A stretch of DNA of 32,611 bases from a virus, in IMG/VR virus record IMGVR_UViG_3300005613_000252, positions 1-32,611 of that record, one strand, 5' to 3'. The notes beneath the pieces were generated by a model. The model ran no database searches. It saw nothing but the letters and a program-made list of their open reading frames with translations, and was not told the DNA's origin. The translations under genes were made by a program, and so were the position numbers. Of this stretch, positions 1 through 8,785 are shown one piece after another. Positions within the stretch are counted from its first letter, which is position 1. Each line of letters opens with the position of its first letter.

Positions 1-51
1 AGGAGCAATATATTTTAAGATATCAAGTTTGTCTGTTCTAAAAATTTCCAT
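1..51 (-). CDS. Partial small ORF running off the left edge
   Basis: Reading leftward, an ATG at 51 follows a good ribosome binding site (GAAAGG, eight bases upstream), and the frame stays open to the window edge (17 codons visible, starting MEIFRTDKLD). It continues the leftward virion operon. Too little is visible to assign a function. Confidence 0.5.
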   Translation of the reverse strand, partial: MEIFRTDKLDILKYIAP

Positions 52-78
52 GCTTTAAACCTTTCACAGTTTATAAAT

Positions 79-300
79 TTATACTTTCTTTCTAATTTCT
101 ATAGTTTTAATTTCACCACAAAGTTTATAAAGCTTAGTTAAAAACTCCATAAAAGATGCAACATTTTTTAACTCACAAATTTCCATTTCAACATAAGTAT
201 CAAATTTAATATGAGGAGGTAATCCGTTATTAAAAGATACTTCACCCTCTATTGGGCCTATATCGTTAGTTTCTATTTCAAATGTATGAGTGTGTTCCAT
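79..300 (-). CDS. Hypothetical protein, 73 aa
   Basis: Small acidic-to-neutral protein with no recognised family. The start follows a GGAG site (GGAGAAACTA before ATG). It lies immediately downstream of a fibre-like gene in the leftward operon, so it may be a minor virion or assembly protein, but nothing in the sequence proves this. No membrane segment or metal-binding motif is visible. Confidence 0.65.
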   Translation of the reverse strand: MEHTHTFEIETNDIGPIEGEVSFNNGLPPHIKFDTYVEMEICELKNVASFMEFLTKLYKLCGEIKTIEIRKKV

Positions 301-316
301 TTAGTTTCTCCAATTT

Positions 317-1174
317 TTAATTTTTGTATTCTAGCCAACCTTGGCTAATTTTTATAGAATTTCCAACATTGGCAGCACTCCATTGTACTGTGACAGTTAA
401 GTCTAAAGCTCTAGTAGTATCTAATACAATATTATCTGTACAAACCTCAGAAGTATTATCCTCTGCTCTCATAGTAATTCTAGTTGCAGCCGATCCAGTC
501 GCACCAAGAGTTCTTATTGTAGTGCAAGCAGCAATTTCCCAACAGGCATCAGATAAGTTTTTACCTGGACTTATAATCGAAGATACAGTAATACCTCCAG
601 CCTTGAGTCTGATAGTGCAAGTGTCAGCAGCGTTAGCTGTAGATATTACTCCACAAATTTGAAGCTTTTGAACATTGCCTACTCTCAAAGAGTTTGCAGG
701 TATATATTCCGTGATTAGCGTAGTTTCAACCGTTGTATTAACAGCTTCAGTTGTACTAGTTATAACACCACTTGTTCTATCTATAGCCCTATCAGTAGCG
801 ACATTAGTAATGTAAAATCTACTATCATAGAAGTTTAGAACACCAGTCTCAGGAGTAGTTAGCGGAACACCTGCCTGGAACTTTATAGGATACTTTCCAA
901 CAGGAGCTTCACCAGCTACTAACAATAAATTTCCAGTATCAGATATTAAAGCTCCACCAAGATCAGAAGAACCTTCAACAGTAAGATCTCCTAAAAGATC
1001 ACTATCACCAAGAACATAAAGACTTTCAGTTATTATGTCTGTTAAAGCTTCAACTAATTTTACATAATTCTGATTTTCAGTTCTAAGAAGTTCAATGACA
1101 AACTCTTTTCTAGAACCATCAAATTGATCTCCAATAGCTGGAAATTTAAAAGATGTTATATTTAATTTTTCCAT
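317..1174 (-). CDS. Putative tail fibre / virion surface protein
   Basis: 285 aa. The N-terminal 60 residues look helical (ELLRTENQNYVKLVEALTDI), the middle contains Gly/Asp-rich repeats (LGDSDLLGDLTVEGSSDLGG), and the C-terminal half is Thr/Ser-rich and beta-like, ending in GWLEYKN. Phage fibre tips and base-attached adhesins often have this look. It sits downstream of the tail-hub-like gene. Start ATG follows AAAAGGACA. The leader immediately upstream is one of the GC-rich intergenic repeats (1190-1260). The role is inferred from composition and position; no catalytic motif is seen. Confidence 0.6.
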   Translation of the reverse strand: MEKLNITSFKFPAIGDQFDGSRKEFVIELLRTENQNYVKLVEALTDIITESLYVLGDSDLLGDLTVEGSSDLGGALISDTGNLLLVAGEAPVGKYPIKFQAGVPLTTPETGVLNFYDSRFYITNVATDRAIDRTSGVITSTTEAVNTTVETTLITEYIPANSLRVGNVQKLQICGVISTANAADTCTIRLKAGGITVSSIISPGKNLSDACWEIAACTTIRTLGATGSAATRITMRAEDNTSEVCTDNIVLDTTRALDLTVTVQWSAANVGNSIKISQGWLEYKN

Positions 1175-1189
1175 AAAGTGATTGTCCTT

Positions 1190-1260
1190 TTCCGCTATTT
1201 CCTCCGTTCGCTCTGCTCACTGCGGGCGGAGGGCGGTTTTCGTTGGAATGAAACGGATTT
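1190..1260 (-). repeat. GC-rich intergenic element, copy R1
   Basis: Read leftward, it begins AAATCCG, then CATTCCAACG, AAAACCGCC, and continues into a GC-rich tail containing GCAGTGAGCAGAGCGAACGG. It fills the gap between the tail-hub gene and the next fibre gene. Three other full copies exist (15253-15360, 17683-17776, 20693-20790), each in the direction of local transcription. The GC content stands out sharply from its AT-rich surroundings. Function unknown. Confidence 0.75.
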
Positions 1261-1280
1261 ATAGTTATTTATTTATAGTT

Positions 1281-2912
1281 TTATTCTTCACTCAAAGGCA
1301 TTGCAGAAATTCTAGACATTCGCATTTGAAGATCTTTAGAACCGTCATTTTGAACTAGACGAAAACAAATTCGTCTTCCAACTGCATCAAGTGGAAGTCT
1401 ATGCTCTTTCCAATACTTTGTTAAAGCTATAGGACTATCAGTTATAGTTGTCCAAATTTCGTTATCAATATTTTCATCTACAGCATATTGAACAGCTACA
1501 TAATCTCCATCAAATAAAGATCTCAGATTAAAAGAAACCCAATCAAATCGACTTTCGTACTGTTCAAGATTAACAGAGAAATCTAAAGTTTGAACTTCAC
1601 AATCAATTTGATCTCCAGCAAAAGTACCAAGAGATTCAGTTATCTTATAAGTATAACCAGAAGAATCTACAAAGACTGGAAGCGGATAACCTGATTGACT
1701 AGAAGAATCATCACAGTATAAAGCTGTTTCATCACAATAAATTCCAGCTAAAGAATCAGAATCACAATATAGATTTATAGTATTAGAGAATAAAGAAAAA
1801 TCTCTGACATTATGTCCAAATTCTCCAAACTCCCAAGACTTTATTGGAGATCTATAGTTATAAGCATAATAAGATTTGCCAAAGTCAGAACTAGAATCAG
1901 GATAGAAACAATAAAGTTTATGATGATTAGGATCTATTCCAAAAGTTATTCTAGATTTCTGAGACATTTTAAGTTCAGAAAAGAAAGTTCTTTCTATACC
2001 AATTCCAATTTCAGAAAGAACTTGACCACCAGAATATCCATAAAATTTCTGATCAGTTCCAAGAAAATAATGTACATTGACAAAGTCCCAGATAGCTTTA
2101 GGTGCAAAAAGGCCTGTTTCATAAACCAAAGTTGGAAATTCAAAAGTAGTAACTCCACCAGACTTAACACCAGTTGTTATAGAAGAATCACTATAAATTA
2201 TTTCATTGTAACCTAGTTTTTTAACTCGAACAATTTTTCCGATGGAATCAGTTAAAGTTCCAAAAGCTGAACCGGAACCAGAGAAGTCATCTACATCTCC
2301 AATTGCAGAACGTTTCCAACTTCGAACTACTTGATTACCAAGACTGTAATTCCACATAAAGAAATAATTCCAGAAACTAGAAATTTCTTTAGCGTTAGAA
2401 AAAGTTCCTATACCAGTATCAAGAGGTTTGAAGTAATCTCCAGCTTGACCTTCAAAGAAAAATAAACCATCAGCAGTCCCGTTAGAAATTACTAACGCAT
2501 CATTACCATTTAGAACGAATTCTGCAGAATCTGTAAATACATCGTGAGACCATCTATCATCATCGTCTCCAGTAAATTGAGTATAAACTGGAGTAGGAGA
2601 TCCGCCATCGTTAGGAGTTATTCTATCCCACTCATCGTTAGCAGCATTATAGAGATAAGCATCGGTAGTAGTTAGACAGATCATATGACTAGTACCTCTA
2701 GCATCAGTATAGTTTATAATCTCCATACCATTACCAAGAAGAGGTAGTGAATCTTCACCTATGTATTCATAACCTAAAAATTTCCTAACCTTAGTATTCT
2801 CTACAACCATATTCTTCATATAAGGTGAAAAAGATTTATTTAGAAAAACCCGTTCAGAATCTCTATCTATTCCTTGAAGTGCTGCAGGTATATTGTAAGT
2901 TTGATAATGCAT
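1281..2912 (-). CDS. Putative tail hub / DNA-stabilisation-type tail protein
   Basis: 543 aa, rich in aromatic, Gly and Asp residues, with repeated beta-strand segments and no transmembrane region. The N-terminus (NKSFSPYMKNMVVENTKVRK, then GYEYIGEDSLPLLG) resembles the opening of P22 gp10-like and related podovirus tail-hub proteins, which form a beta-propeller plug under the portal and adaptor. A central run of short repeats (LYCDSDSLAGIYCDETALYC) is unusual. It follows fibre and adaptor genes in the leftward operon, consistent with a tail structural role. Assignment rests on N-terminal resemblance, length and context, and is moderate. Confidence 0.6.
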   Translation of the reverse strand: MHYQTYNIPAALQGIDRDSERVFLNKSFSPYMKNMVVENTKVRKFLGYEYIGEDSLPLLGNGMEIINYTDARGTSHMICLTTTDAYLYNAANDEWDRITPNDGGSPTPVYTQFTGDDDDRWSHDVFTDSAEFVLNGNDALVISNGTADGLFFFEGQAGDYFKPLDTGIGTFSNAKEISSFWNYFFMWNYSLGNQVVRSWKRSAIGDVDDFSGSGSAFGTLTDSIGKIVRVKKLGYNEIIYSDSSITTGVKSGGVTTFEFPTLVYETGLFAPKAIWDFVNVHYFLGTDQKFYGYSGGQVLSEIGIGIERTFFSELKMSQKSRITFGIDPNHHKLYCFYPDSSSDFGKSYYAYNYRSPIKSWEFGEFGHNVRDFSLFSNTINLYCDSDSLAGIYCDETALYCDDSSSQSGYPLPVFVDSSGYTYKITESLGTFAGDQIDCEVQTLDFSVNLEQYESRFDWVSFNLRSLFDGDYVAVQYAVDENIDNEIWTTITDSPIALTKYWKEHRLPLDAVGRRICFRLVQNDGSKDLQMRMSRISAMPLSEE

Positions 2913-3872
2913 TTAATTTCCTACTGAAATTCGATCATAAGTTCTGTCAACATCTGCAACATAACTAGATTGGCCTATAGCAGTAATTTTATAATAATCA
3001 CCTTTTTTAACAAACATTGTAAAACTTCCGCTTGCTCCTGCAATTGTTTGACCATCTCCCCACAAAGACATTCTACCTCTAATTGTAGTTGGCGGATTAG
3101 CTGCATCAGTATAACCTTTAAAATTGCATCTCATAGAACTTGTTCCAGTATTATAACAATTAGCAATAACCCATAAATCTGTTGCTGCTAAAGTAGATGA
3201 TATTTCATCTGTTTCAGAAGTAGGAACTGCTGAAGTCTTTGTAACAGTAGTTTCCCAATCATTAAACTTTACAGAAGCAATCTTAGCATCAACGGTTGCA
3301 ACATTAGCAACAGCAGTATCTTCAGTTGCTAATGCATCAGTAGCTGTCCTAACCCCATCAGGCAAAATTGCAACTTCAGTATCATCAGCTTCATTCTTGC
3401 CAGCTTTAATTAAATCTACATTCCCATCACCTGCTTCATTCCTACCTTCAACATAAGTATCATTAGCAGCAATACCTTTAGTAAAAACAGGAATTTCTGA
3501 AAAAGTTTGAACATTAGCCCAAATATTAGCTGAAGCCAATAGATGTGCATCTATTACAACCCAAGTTATTGGGCTTATAGAAACTAAAACTTTAAGTTCA
3601 GAAGTAGTCGTATCCCACCAAAGTCTGCCAGCATCATCTACTGTAAGTGCTGTAGAACCATCAGGTCGTAGAGTTGGAGAACTTGCAGTTGGTAGAAAAT
3701 AAGATATAGCCGAACCTTGTTTATGCTCACCACCAGAATTATCATCACCAAGAGTTCTATGCTCTTTCTCAATAACAGTTTTAGTATCTTCTTTCCTAGA
3801 CCTGTGCTCTCCAGGAAGATCAGAAATTAGTGTATGATCTACAGGCTTAGTAATATTCCACTCATCAGCCAT
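2913..3872 (-). CDS. Putative tail fibre / virion-associated protein
   Basis: 319 aa. The N-terminal 35 residues (WNITKPVDHTLISDLPGEHR, then SRKED) match the style of many phage fibre and appendage proteins that begin with a Pro-Asp-His-x-x-I module. A second block (LWWDTTTSELKVLV) is a typical fibre strand motif. The C-terminal 120 residues look like a beta-sandwich. Its ATG overlaps the stop of the 19-aa Lys-rich ORF as TAATG, which indicates translational coupling; AAAAAAGGACA precedes it. Receptor or baseplate role is inferred. Confidence 0.6.
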   Translation of the reverse strand: MADEWNITKPVDHTLISDLPGEHRSRKEDTKTVIEKEHRTLGDDNSGGEHKQGSAISYFLPTASSPTLRPDGSTALTVDDAGRLWWDTTTSELKVLVSISPITWVVIDAHLLASANIWANVQTFSEIPVFTKGIAANDTYVEGRNEAGDGNVDLIKAGKNEADDTEVAILPDGVRTATDALATEDTAVANVATVDAKIASVKFNDWETTVTKTSAVPTSETDEISSTLAATDLWVIANCYNTGTSSMRCNFKGYTDAANPPTTIRGRMSLWGDGQTIAGASGSFTMFVKKGDYYKITAIGQSSYVADVDRTYDRISVGN

Positions 3873-3931
3873 TATTTATGTCCTTTTTTAGAATTCTTTT
3901 TACCTTTTTTCTTTCCTGATTTACAAGCCAT
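3872..3931 (-). CDS. 19-aa lysine-rich peptide
   Basis: Reading leftward, ATG at 3931 opens a 19-residue ORF, MACKSGKKKGKKNSKKGHK: 9 Lys, 1 His, 4 Gly, no acidic residue. It overlaps the upstream gene's stop as TAATG and its own stop overlaps the next gene's start as TAATG, so it fills the interval exactly. AAGGAAAG lies seven bases before its start. This precise fit argues that it is translated. Such a polycation could bind DNA or polyanionic virion surfaces; the role is unknown. It was probably skipped by automatic callers because of its length. Confidence 0.6.
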   Translation of the reverse strand: MACKSGKKKGKKNSKKGHK

Positions 3932-4284
3932 TATTTCTTTCCTTCAATTTTTTGTTTCATCAAAGCAATATCTGTAGATTGTATACCTTGCATCTGAATA
4001 ATAGATTCAAGTTTTGAATTAACACTAGTTAAAACATTTAAAGTATTAGTAGAAAGTGCTGCTTGTTTCTGATCATTTAATTTACCTTGAACAATTTCTT
4101 TTGCATGAAGTTCAAGAGTTGCAGTGTGTTTTCCAATAGTTGTCTTATTTTGATCTATGTCACCAACTACAGAACCACAAGCAAGAAGTAAACCTCCAAC
4201 TGTGATAGCTGTAAGAATAATAGTACAACCTACAGTTACAGAACTTTTTATAATACTAGAACTAGAACTAGATTCTTCTGTCAT
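3931..4284 (-). CDS. Single-pass membrane protein with coiled coil (holin-like?)
   Basis: 117 aa. A Ser-rich N-terminus (residues 1-15) is followed by one hydrophobic segment at about 16-40 (TVGCTIILTAITVGGLLLAC) and then a polar, probably coiled-coil tail of about 75 residues ending in KIEGKK. Single-pass proteins of this plan in phage late operons are often annotated as holins or membrane-anchored accessory proteins. No endolysin is visible in the window to support a lysis role. Start follows AGGAG. A 17-bp palindrome (4310-4326) lies about 25 bases upstream. Confidence 0.6.
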   Translation of the reverse strand: MTEESSSSSSIIKSSVTVGCTIILTAITVGGLLLACGSVVGDIDQNKTTIGKHTATLELHAKEIVQGKLNDQKQAALSTNTLNVLTSVNSKLESIIQMQGIQSTDIALMKQKIEGKK

Positions 4285-4309
4285 CTGTTTTCTCCTATCG
4301 CAAATTAGT

Positions 4310-4326
4310 TTTTCACCGGATGAAAT
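4310..4326 (-). promoter_or_regulatory. 17-bp palindrome, site A
   Basis: TTTTCACCGGATGAAAT on the + strand, i.e. ATTTCATCCGGTGAAAA leftward; one mismatch to consensus ATTTCATCVGGTGAAAT. It lies between the adaptor-like gene and the membrane-protein gene, upstream of the latter's ribosome binding site. Candidate operator for a dimeric protein or an RNA hairpin. Confidence 0.55.
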
Positions 4327-4330
4327 TCTA

Positions 4331-5038
4331 TCAATACCAATTAGGAACTTCTTTTACATAAGTTTGAGAAACTCCTTCTAAACCTGATGTAACTATAGAG
4401 CCATTACCTACATTAGGAACACCTCGTTCAGCTTGACTTTCTTGAGCTATCATTGTATCATTTTCTATAGCCAAATTCAAAGATGAAATTGCCTGACCCA
4501 TCCACTGTTGAGCTTTATCATATTCATGATAAGACATAAGAAGTTTAGAAGTCACATATTCTTCTACAAAAATATCTAAAAGTTCTATTGGGCATTCAGT
4601 AGAATCAGAAGCAAAAACTTGCTCAACAGATCCTCGAATATACAAAGAAAGATCAGCTTCAACAGGCCGATCAAATATTATAGATCCTGAAATCTTTGTA
4701 GCATTTATTGGCCAACCTTTCATATTATCGCCAGGATAAGGATACTTTTTATCAAACCAAATATTAGACTTTAAAGTTAATCTATTAGATTTCTCTACAG
4801 AAGTGTTATTCACAATTCTAAGAGTTCTGATATTGACCCAACTATTAGCAGATATATCTACAGACGTAGCATCTTCAATAATAGGATAAGCAACTTCAGT
4901 ACTAGCATCTTGGAAAGAATGTTTCGATATTGCAATCTTTAAACTTGAATCACAAAGTTTCTGAATAAGAGTAATCTTATCAGTTCTTTGAGTATTTAAA
5001 ATTACAAGTTCTTGAATTTCTAATCTAGTCCTAGCCAT
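4331..5038 (-). CDS. Putative head-tail adaptor protein
   Basis: 235 aa. Begins MARTRLEIQELVILNTQRTD, an N-terminal helix typical of podovirus adaptor/connector proteins, followed by a beta-rich middle (residues 45-140) and a helical C-terminal half with EEYVTSKLLMSYHEYDKAQQ. It sits between fibre genes and the tail hub, as adaptor genes do. Start follows GAGGTAATCT. No enzyme motif. The family was not confirmed by a profile search. Confidence 0.5.
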   Translation of the reverse strand: MARTRLEIQELVILNTQRTDKITLIQKLCDSSLKIAISKHSFQDASTEVAYPIIEDATSVDISANSWVNIRTLRIVNNTSVEKSNRLTLKSNIWFDKKYPYPGDNMKGWPINATKISGSIIFDRPVEADLSLYIRGSVEQVFASDSTECPIELLDIFVEEYVTSKLLMSYHEYDKAQQWMGQAISSLNLAIENDTMIAQESQAERGVPNVGNGSIVTSGLEGVSQTYVKEVPNWY

Positions 5039-5041
5039 AGA

Positions 5042-5395
5042 TTACCTCGTAAAAGTTTTTCCTTGAGCTGCAGGAGTTGCATCAGAATAAGAAAGATTTA
5101 ATTTAGGATCGTACTTAAAAGATCTATCAACTGTATCAGTATTAGCTGGAGAAGAATTTTGATGCAAGTTTACACCGATATTGATATCTCTAAGAATTGG
5201 TGGTGTAGTTATAAGCCACACACCTTTATTAGAAGCGTGAGCAGCTCCAACAACTGCACAATCAGTCCAAGTTGTTGACACTTCACCAGTAGTTTTATGA
5301 AACATATCACCAGTGTTAGTATCAAAAAAGATCGCATATAAATTACTATAGCCATCATCTGGGATAACCAAAGTTCTAGAGGGATAAGTTGCCAT
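5042..5395 (-). CDS. Hypothetical virion protein, 117 aa
   Basis: Small, probably beta-rich protein (LYAIFFDTNTGDMFHKTTGE, then VSTTW) of a kind common near phage tail and fibre genes. AT-rich like the backbone, unlike the GC-rich neighbour upstream. It is separated by three bases from the adaptor gene. No signal peptide, cysteine cluster or catalytic motif. Possibly a fibre-associated or structural subunit; not recognised. Confidence 0.6.
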   Translation of the reverse strand: MATYPSRTLVIPDDGYSNLYAIFFDTNTGDMFHKTTGEVSTTWTDCAVVGAAHASNKGVWLITTPPILRDINIGVNLHQNSSPANTDTVDRSFKYDPKLNLSYSDATPAAQGKTFTR

Positions 5396-5403
5396 TATAT
5401 TTC

Positions 5404-7413
5404 CTATCTAAAAATATTATTAAAAAGTCTTTGAAAACTATTTGCAGGGTAAAGAACATCTAAAAGAGATCCATCACCAATTAAAACCAATTCAGTACCA
5501 GTCACATCACCAACCGTAACTCCATAAGCCCCATCAACTAAGTCACCATTCTCATCATACATTGGGAATATAATGTCACTTGCATCGCCAGATGCTTTGA
5601 AGTTGAGTGGGACGTACAGGAATTTGATATTGGGGTCATAAGCAAGTATCGCCTGACGTATCGCCTCGGCGTTGTATCTGCTGTTTGCGCAGGCTGTGTT
5701 TATTGCTACGCTTAGTCCTGTGTACCATGCCTCGTCCATCGTGTCAGTTACGGCTGAGAAGTCGAGGATGAATTGGGGGCCAAATTTGGCTTTGGTATAC
5801 GAAGACAGTGAGTAGGCTGTAGTGGCAAGCCTAATTAGCGTCGCCGACGATGCGTCAAGCCCAGAAGCTGCATCGGTGCTTAATTTAACACCGTCGGCAT
5901 AAAGCCTAACATTCCCATCACCCGATATATCAAAAGCTGTCAATGTGCTGTGAGTGTTGTTCTCAGTTATCAACTGCTGGCCAGAATCATACGGAGAGAC
6001 TCCAGACCACGCTGACTGCACTTCGTCTGGGTCATTGAATCGCCTTACTAGATACCCAATGTTACCGGAAGTTTCTGCACTTAGCAATCTGGTGAAATCA
6101 GAATTATCCCTATCCACCTCAAACACCGACAAAATCCCAAACGGCTTGCCACCTGCAACAAGGTAATTAAGCTCATTGTACGGTGGGTGTAAATCAATAT
6201 GTGACGGAGCTATGCCCGAAGTCTCCACCCCAGGCGAGCCTGTGGCTGTGGGGAGGTTGGTGGGGCCATAGTCGATGGTGGCGGTGCCGATGGCGGGAGG
6301 AGTGCCTCCTAAGTCAGGTGTGTAATTGCCAATAACAGCAGTTGTTGTTAACCACCTAGGCCGTAAGCCTTCTCCACCAACTAGTTTATTTATGTAATAA
6401 TTGCCATTATCTCGCATCCATACATACCAATAACTCGTCCCACCAGCCCCGTCAGCATGAGTGTCCCTTGACCTTCTAACCCATTCGCCATTATACTTGC
6501 CAAGAGGCTCCGTGCCTCCTGAAAAGTCTTCGTATACGATATCGTAAATACCAACTGGTCCGGTTGTTAGTTCGTAGAGGGTAATGGAACCGATTGTTAT
6601 ATCAGTTCCATTTACACTGCCACCAATTTTCACAAAGTCGTCTATTGCAACGAAAGTGTATGTCCCGGAGGCGGCTATTAAACTGTCTATATTGCTCAGC
6701 CCGTTCTGCAAATATACATAACCGCTAAGACGCTCTGAGATTGCGATGGTAGCAAGATAAGTTTTTCCAGGGGTTAAGCCAGTCTTTTTAATCGAACATT
6801 CACCATCAACACGCACAAACCTACAACCACCCGAAACACCTTCTGTTACTGAATTACTACCTGATTCAACAACTGTCCATCCATCAGGGTTATCACCAGT
6901 CCAATTAACGAAGCTGTCATCAATAGCCGTTGCAGCCGGAACCATAAGATTCCCGCCAAGCACCAGACTCTTGAGATTAGCAGATTCCACAGGCTGTAAC
7001 GGGTAAACGTCAAAGCCGGTACAACTCATTGTATCGCCGATGGTGGGATTAACGGGTATTATCTGCAACCCCGACGCGGTTGCTTCGCCTGCCTTAAACA
7101 CACCGTCATACAGGCCGTCAGTCCTTTGTTCGATGGGGTCGCCGCCCGCTGCCTGAACGGAAAAATTGGCCTGCGAGTTCTGCAACGACATATTACTAAA
7201 TGAAGCAATAAATCCGTACCAGCGACCGGGTATAAACTGGCAGGATGGCAGTTCGATAATGGGGTCGTCGGAACCATCGGTGTTAACATAATCGAACTTA
7301 TGCGTGGTCGTGTTAAGCGTGACGTTGGTTGCGTTAAGCGTCCACATGCCCGCCGGTACGTCGATTAGATCACCGTTCTGGATCATTTTAACATGCTGTG
7401 CTACGTCTATCAT
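5404..7413 (-). CDS. Mosaic tail fibre / receptor-binding-type protein
   Basis: 669 aa, the largest virion gene here. Residues about 165-285 (NWTGDNPDGWTVVESGSNSV, later GLTPGKTYLATIAISERLSG) look like a carbohydrate-binding-module-type jelly roll. Residues about 395-560 (FGILSVFEV, NVRLYADGVKL) resemble a LamG/concanavalin-like domain. These folds suggest glycan binding. Most of the gene is GC-rich, but the C-terminal ~60 codons (below about 5580) return to the AT-rich backbone composition, so the gene looks chimeric. It uses a GGAGGG ribosome binding site unlike its neighbours and overlaps the upstream gene by 4 bp. Role in adsorption is inferred. Confidence 0.6.
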   Translation of the reverse strand: MIDVAQHVKMIQNGDLIDVPAGMWTLNATNVTLNTTTHKFDYVNTDGSDDPIIELPSCQFIPGRWYGFIASFSNMSLQNSQANFSVQAAGGDPIEQRTDGLYDGVFKAGEATASGLQIIPVNPTIGDTMSCTGFDVYPLQPVESANLKSLVLGGNLMVPAATAIDDSFVNWTGDNPDGWTVVESGSNSVTEGVSGGCRFVRVDGECSIKKTGLTPGKTYLATIAISERLSGYVYLQNGLSNIDSLIAASGTYTFVAIDDFVKIGGSVNGTDITIGSITLYELTTGPVGIYDIVYEDFSGGTEPLGKYNGEWVRRSRDTHADGAGGTSYWYVWMRDNGNYYINKLVGGEGLRPRWLTTTAVIGNYTPDLGGTPPAIGTATIDYGPTNLPTATGSPGVETSGIAPSHIDLHPPYNELNYLVAGGKPFGILSVFEVDRDNSDFTRLLSAETSGNIGYLVRRFNDPDEVQSAWSGVSPYDSGQQLITENNTHSTLTAFDISGDGNVRLYADGVKLSTDAASGLDASSATLIRLATTAYSLSSYTKAKFGPQFILDFSAVTDTMDEAWYTGLSVAINTACANSRYNAEAIRQAILAYDPNIKFLYVPLNFKASGDASDIIFPMYDENGDLVDGAYGVTVGDVTGTELVLIGDGSLLDVLYPANSFQRLFNNIFR

Positions 7414-7820
7414 AATTCACCCTCCATAGCCGGAACAGCAAAAGGCTTGCCCGTCAGTCGGGAATGAGTTCCTAAGATAACGCCCATTATGGTAATGCCT
7501 GGGAGTGTCTCGTTCTCCGGCATGTATTTGCGGTTAAGTTTTAATCGACTCCAGACATATTCGCGCGTGACGACAATTTCAGTCTCCACGCCGTCAACCG
7601 TCTCTATTCGTGTGTAGAAGTTACCTTCGACCGCATTTATCATGTCGATCACAGGAGCCACCTGCCAAGTCAAGAGCCGGAAATTAGGCTTACGAGTCCA
7701 GATAACATCGTAGTACCCCGCCTTAACCTCGTCGGAGAGGTCAAGCTTGTCAAGCTCGCTGACAAGGAGTTTCTCTGACTCCGGTGCGTCATCGCTTAAT
7801 ATTATTGGCCATTCATTCAT
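7410..7820 (-). CDS. Hypothetical protein in the GC-rich cassette, 136 aa
   Basis: Acidic soluble protein with no recognised motif. It shares the higher GC content and codon use of the following receptor-binding-type gene and overlaps it by 4 bp (GGAGGGTGA runs through its end), so the two probably arrived together. A fibre chaperone, fibre base or connector role is possible but unproven. Confidence 0.65.
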   Translation of the reverse strand: MNEWPIILSDDAPESEKLLVSELDKLDLSDEVKAGYYDVIWTRKPNFRLLTWQVAPVIDMINAVEGNFYTRIETVDGVETEIVVTREYVWSRLKLNRKYMPENETLPGITIMGVILGTHSRLTGKPFAVPAMEGEL

Positions 7821-7822
7821 GA

Positions 7823-8047
7823 TTAAGCATTTATCTTAACAACAGTAGTTCCGTCTACAGTACAAATGTAGGCATCTTCATTAGTGTAATCCCAACAAAG
7901 ATCACCTTTCAACATAGCAGATCCGCCTGGAACTCCAGCAGACTGAAAAGCTCTCCTCTTCATATTATTAAAACTCTTCATTCCTGTCTTAATAAAAATC
8001 TTTTCCATTGTGGTAGTACCGCTGCCTGCTACAACTTCAGTTGCCAT
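7823..8047 (-). CDS. Small virion-type protein, 74 aa
   Basis: Ends KGDLCWDYTNEDAYICTVDG followed by TTVVKINA, a strand-rich module seen in many small phage structural proteins. AT-rich like the backbone. Its ribosome binding site (AAAGGT) lies inside the last codons of the glycosyltransferase gene. No enzyme motif. Confidence 0.6.
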   Translation of the reverse strand: MATEVVAGSGTTTMEKIFIKTGMKSFNNMKRRAFQSAGVPGGSAMLKGDLCWDYTNEDAYICTVDGTTVVKINA

Positions 8048-8050
8048 AAT

Positions 8051-8785
8051 TTAACCTTTCATAATTCGTATAAGTTCTTTAATTCGAACTTCTTCATCAA
8101 GCCTATCTTCTGGACTTACAAATTCAGGAAAACAAACTTGAACCATTTTTTGAAATATTCTATAGTTATCAGGTGTTATAGAAAATCTATGAGATAAATG
8201 TCCAATTCTAACATTACCATCAACTAAAACTTTTACACCTGCTTTTCTCAAATTCTTAAAGAATACTACATCTGATAACATAAACTTCTTACTTTTAGGA
8301 TCTAGCTTTAAATCAAAGTAAGGTTTAGGCATATCTCTAAATACATCTGCCTGCACAAGACTGCATCCCAGACAAGCTAATTCAACTTCAATCTTACTTT
8401 CAGTTTCATCCTTATGAGGTATATATTCAAACCTATAAGTTTCGCCATCTTCATCTATAACAACTGGAATCGGTTCATAAGGCCAGTTTCTGAAAGGATA
8501 GTAACCAGAAACAAAATCAACTTTATGTTCTAAAAGTTTCGGTAAAGTATCTTTACAATAAATATTATCATGCTCCATAAAGAACAGATATTCACAATCA
8601 TCTTCTAACGCATTATGAACTAATGTATTTAAAGCATCTTGCTGACAAGTATCATAAACATGATAAACTCTTAAATCATAAAGTGTAGCCCAGTAGTTAA
8701 CACAACCTAAATGATTACGATAAATTTCAGGTTCTAAACTTCCAGAACTAGTAATCAAAATCCCAACTCTTAAATCTTTATTCAC
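8051..8785 (-). CDS. Glycosyltransferase-like protein (GT-A type)
   Basis: 244 aa. N-terminal Rossmann-like strand (LRVGILITSSGS), then residues 66-75 YLFFMEHDNI, in which EHD takes the place of the metal-binding DxD of GT-A enzymes. Residues about 92-100 (DFVSGYYPFR) and the distal SDVVFFKNLRKAG with RIGHLSHRF match the usual order in phage GT-A proteins. The expected activity is sugar transfer from a nucleotide sugar. Start is GTG after AAAGAGG. Its place among virion genes suggests modification of a virion protein, though a host-surface or DNA target cannot be excluded. Confidence 0.65.
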   Translation of the reverse strand: MNKDLRVGILITSSGSLEPEIYRNHLGCVNYWATLYDLRVYHVYDTCQQDALNTLVHNALEDDCEYLFFMEHDNIYCKDTLPKLLEHKVDFVSGYYPFRNWPYEPIPVVIDEDGETYRFEYIPHKDETESKIEVELACLGCSLVQADVFRDMPKPYFDLKLDPKSKKFMLSDVVFFKNLRKAGVKVLVDGNVRIGHLSHRFSITPDNYRIFQKMVQVCFPEFVSPEDRLDEEVRIKELIRIMKG

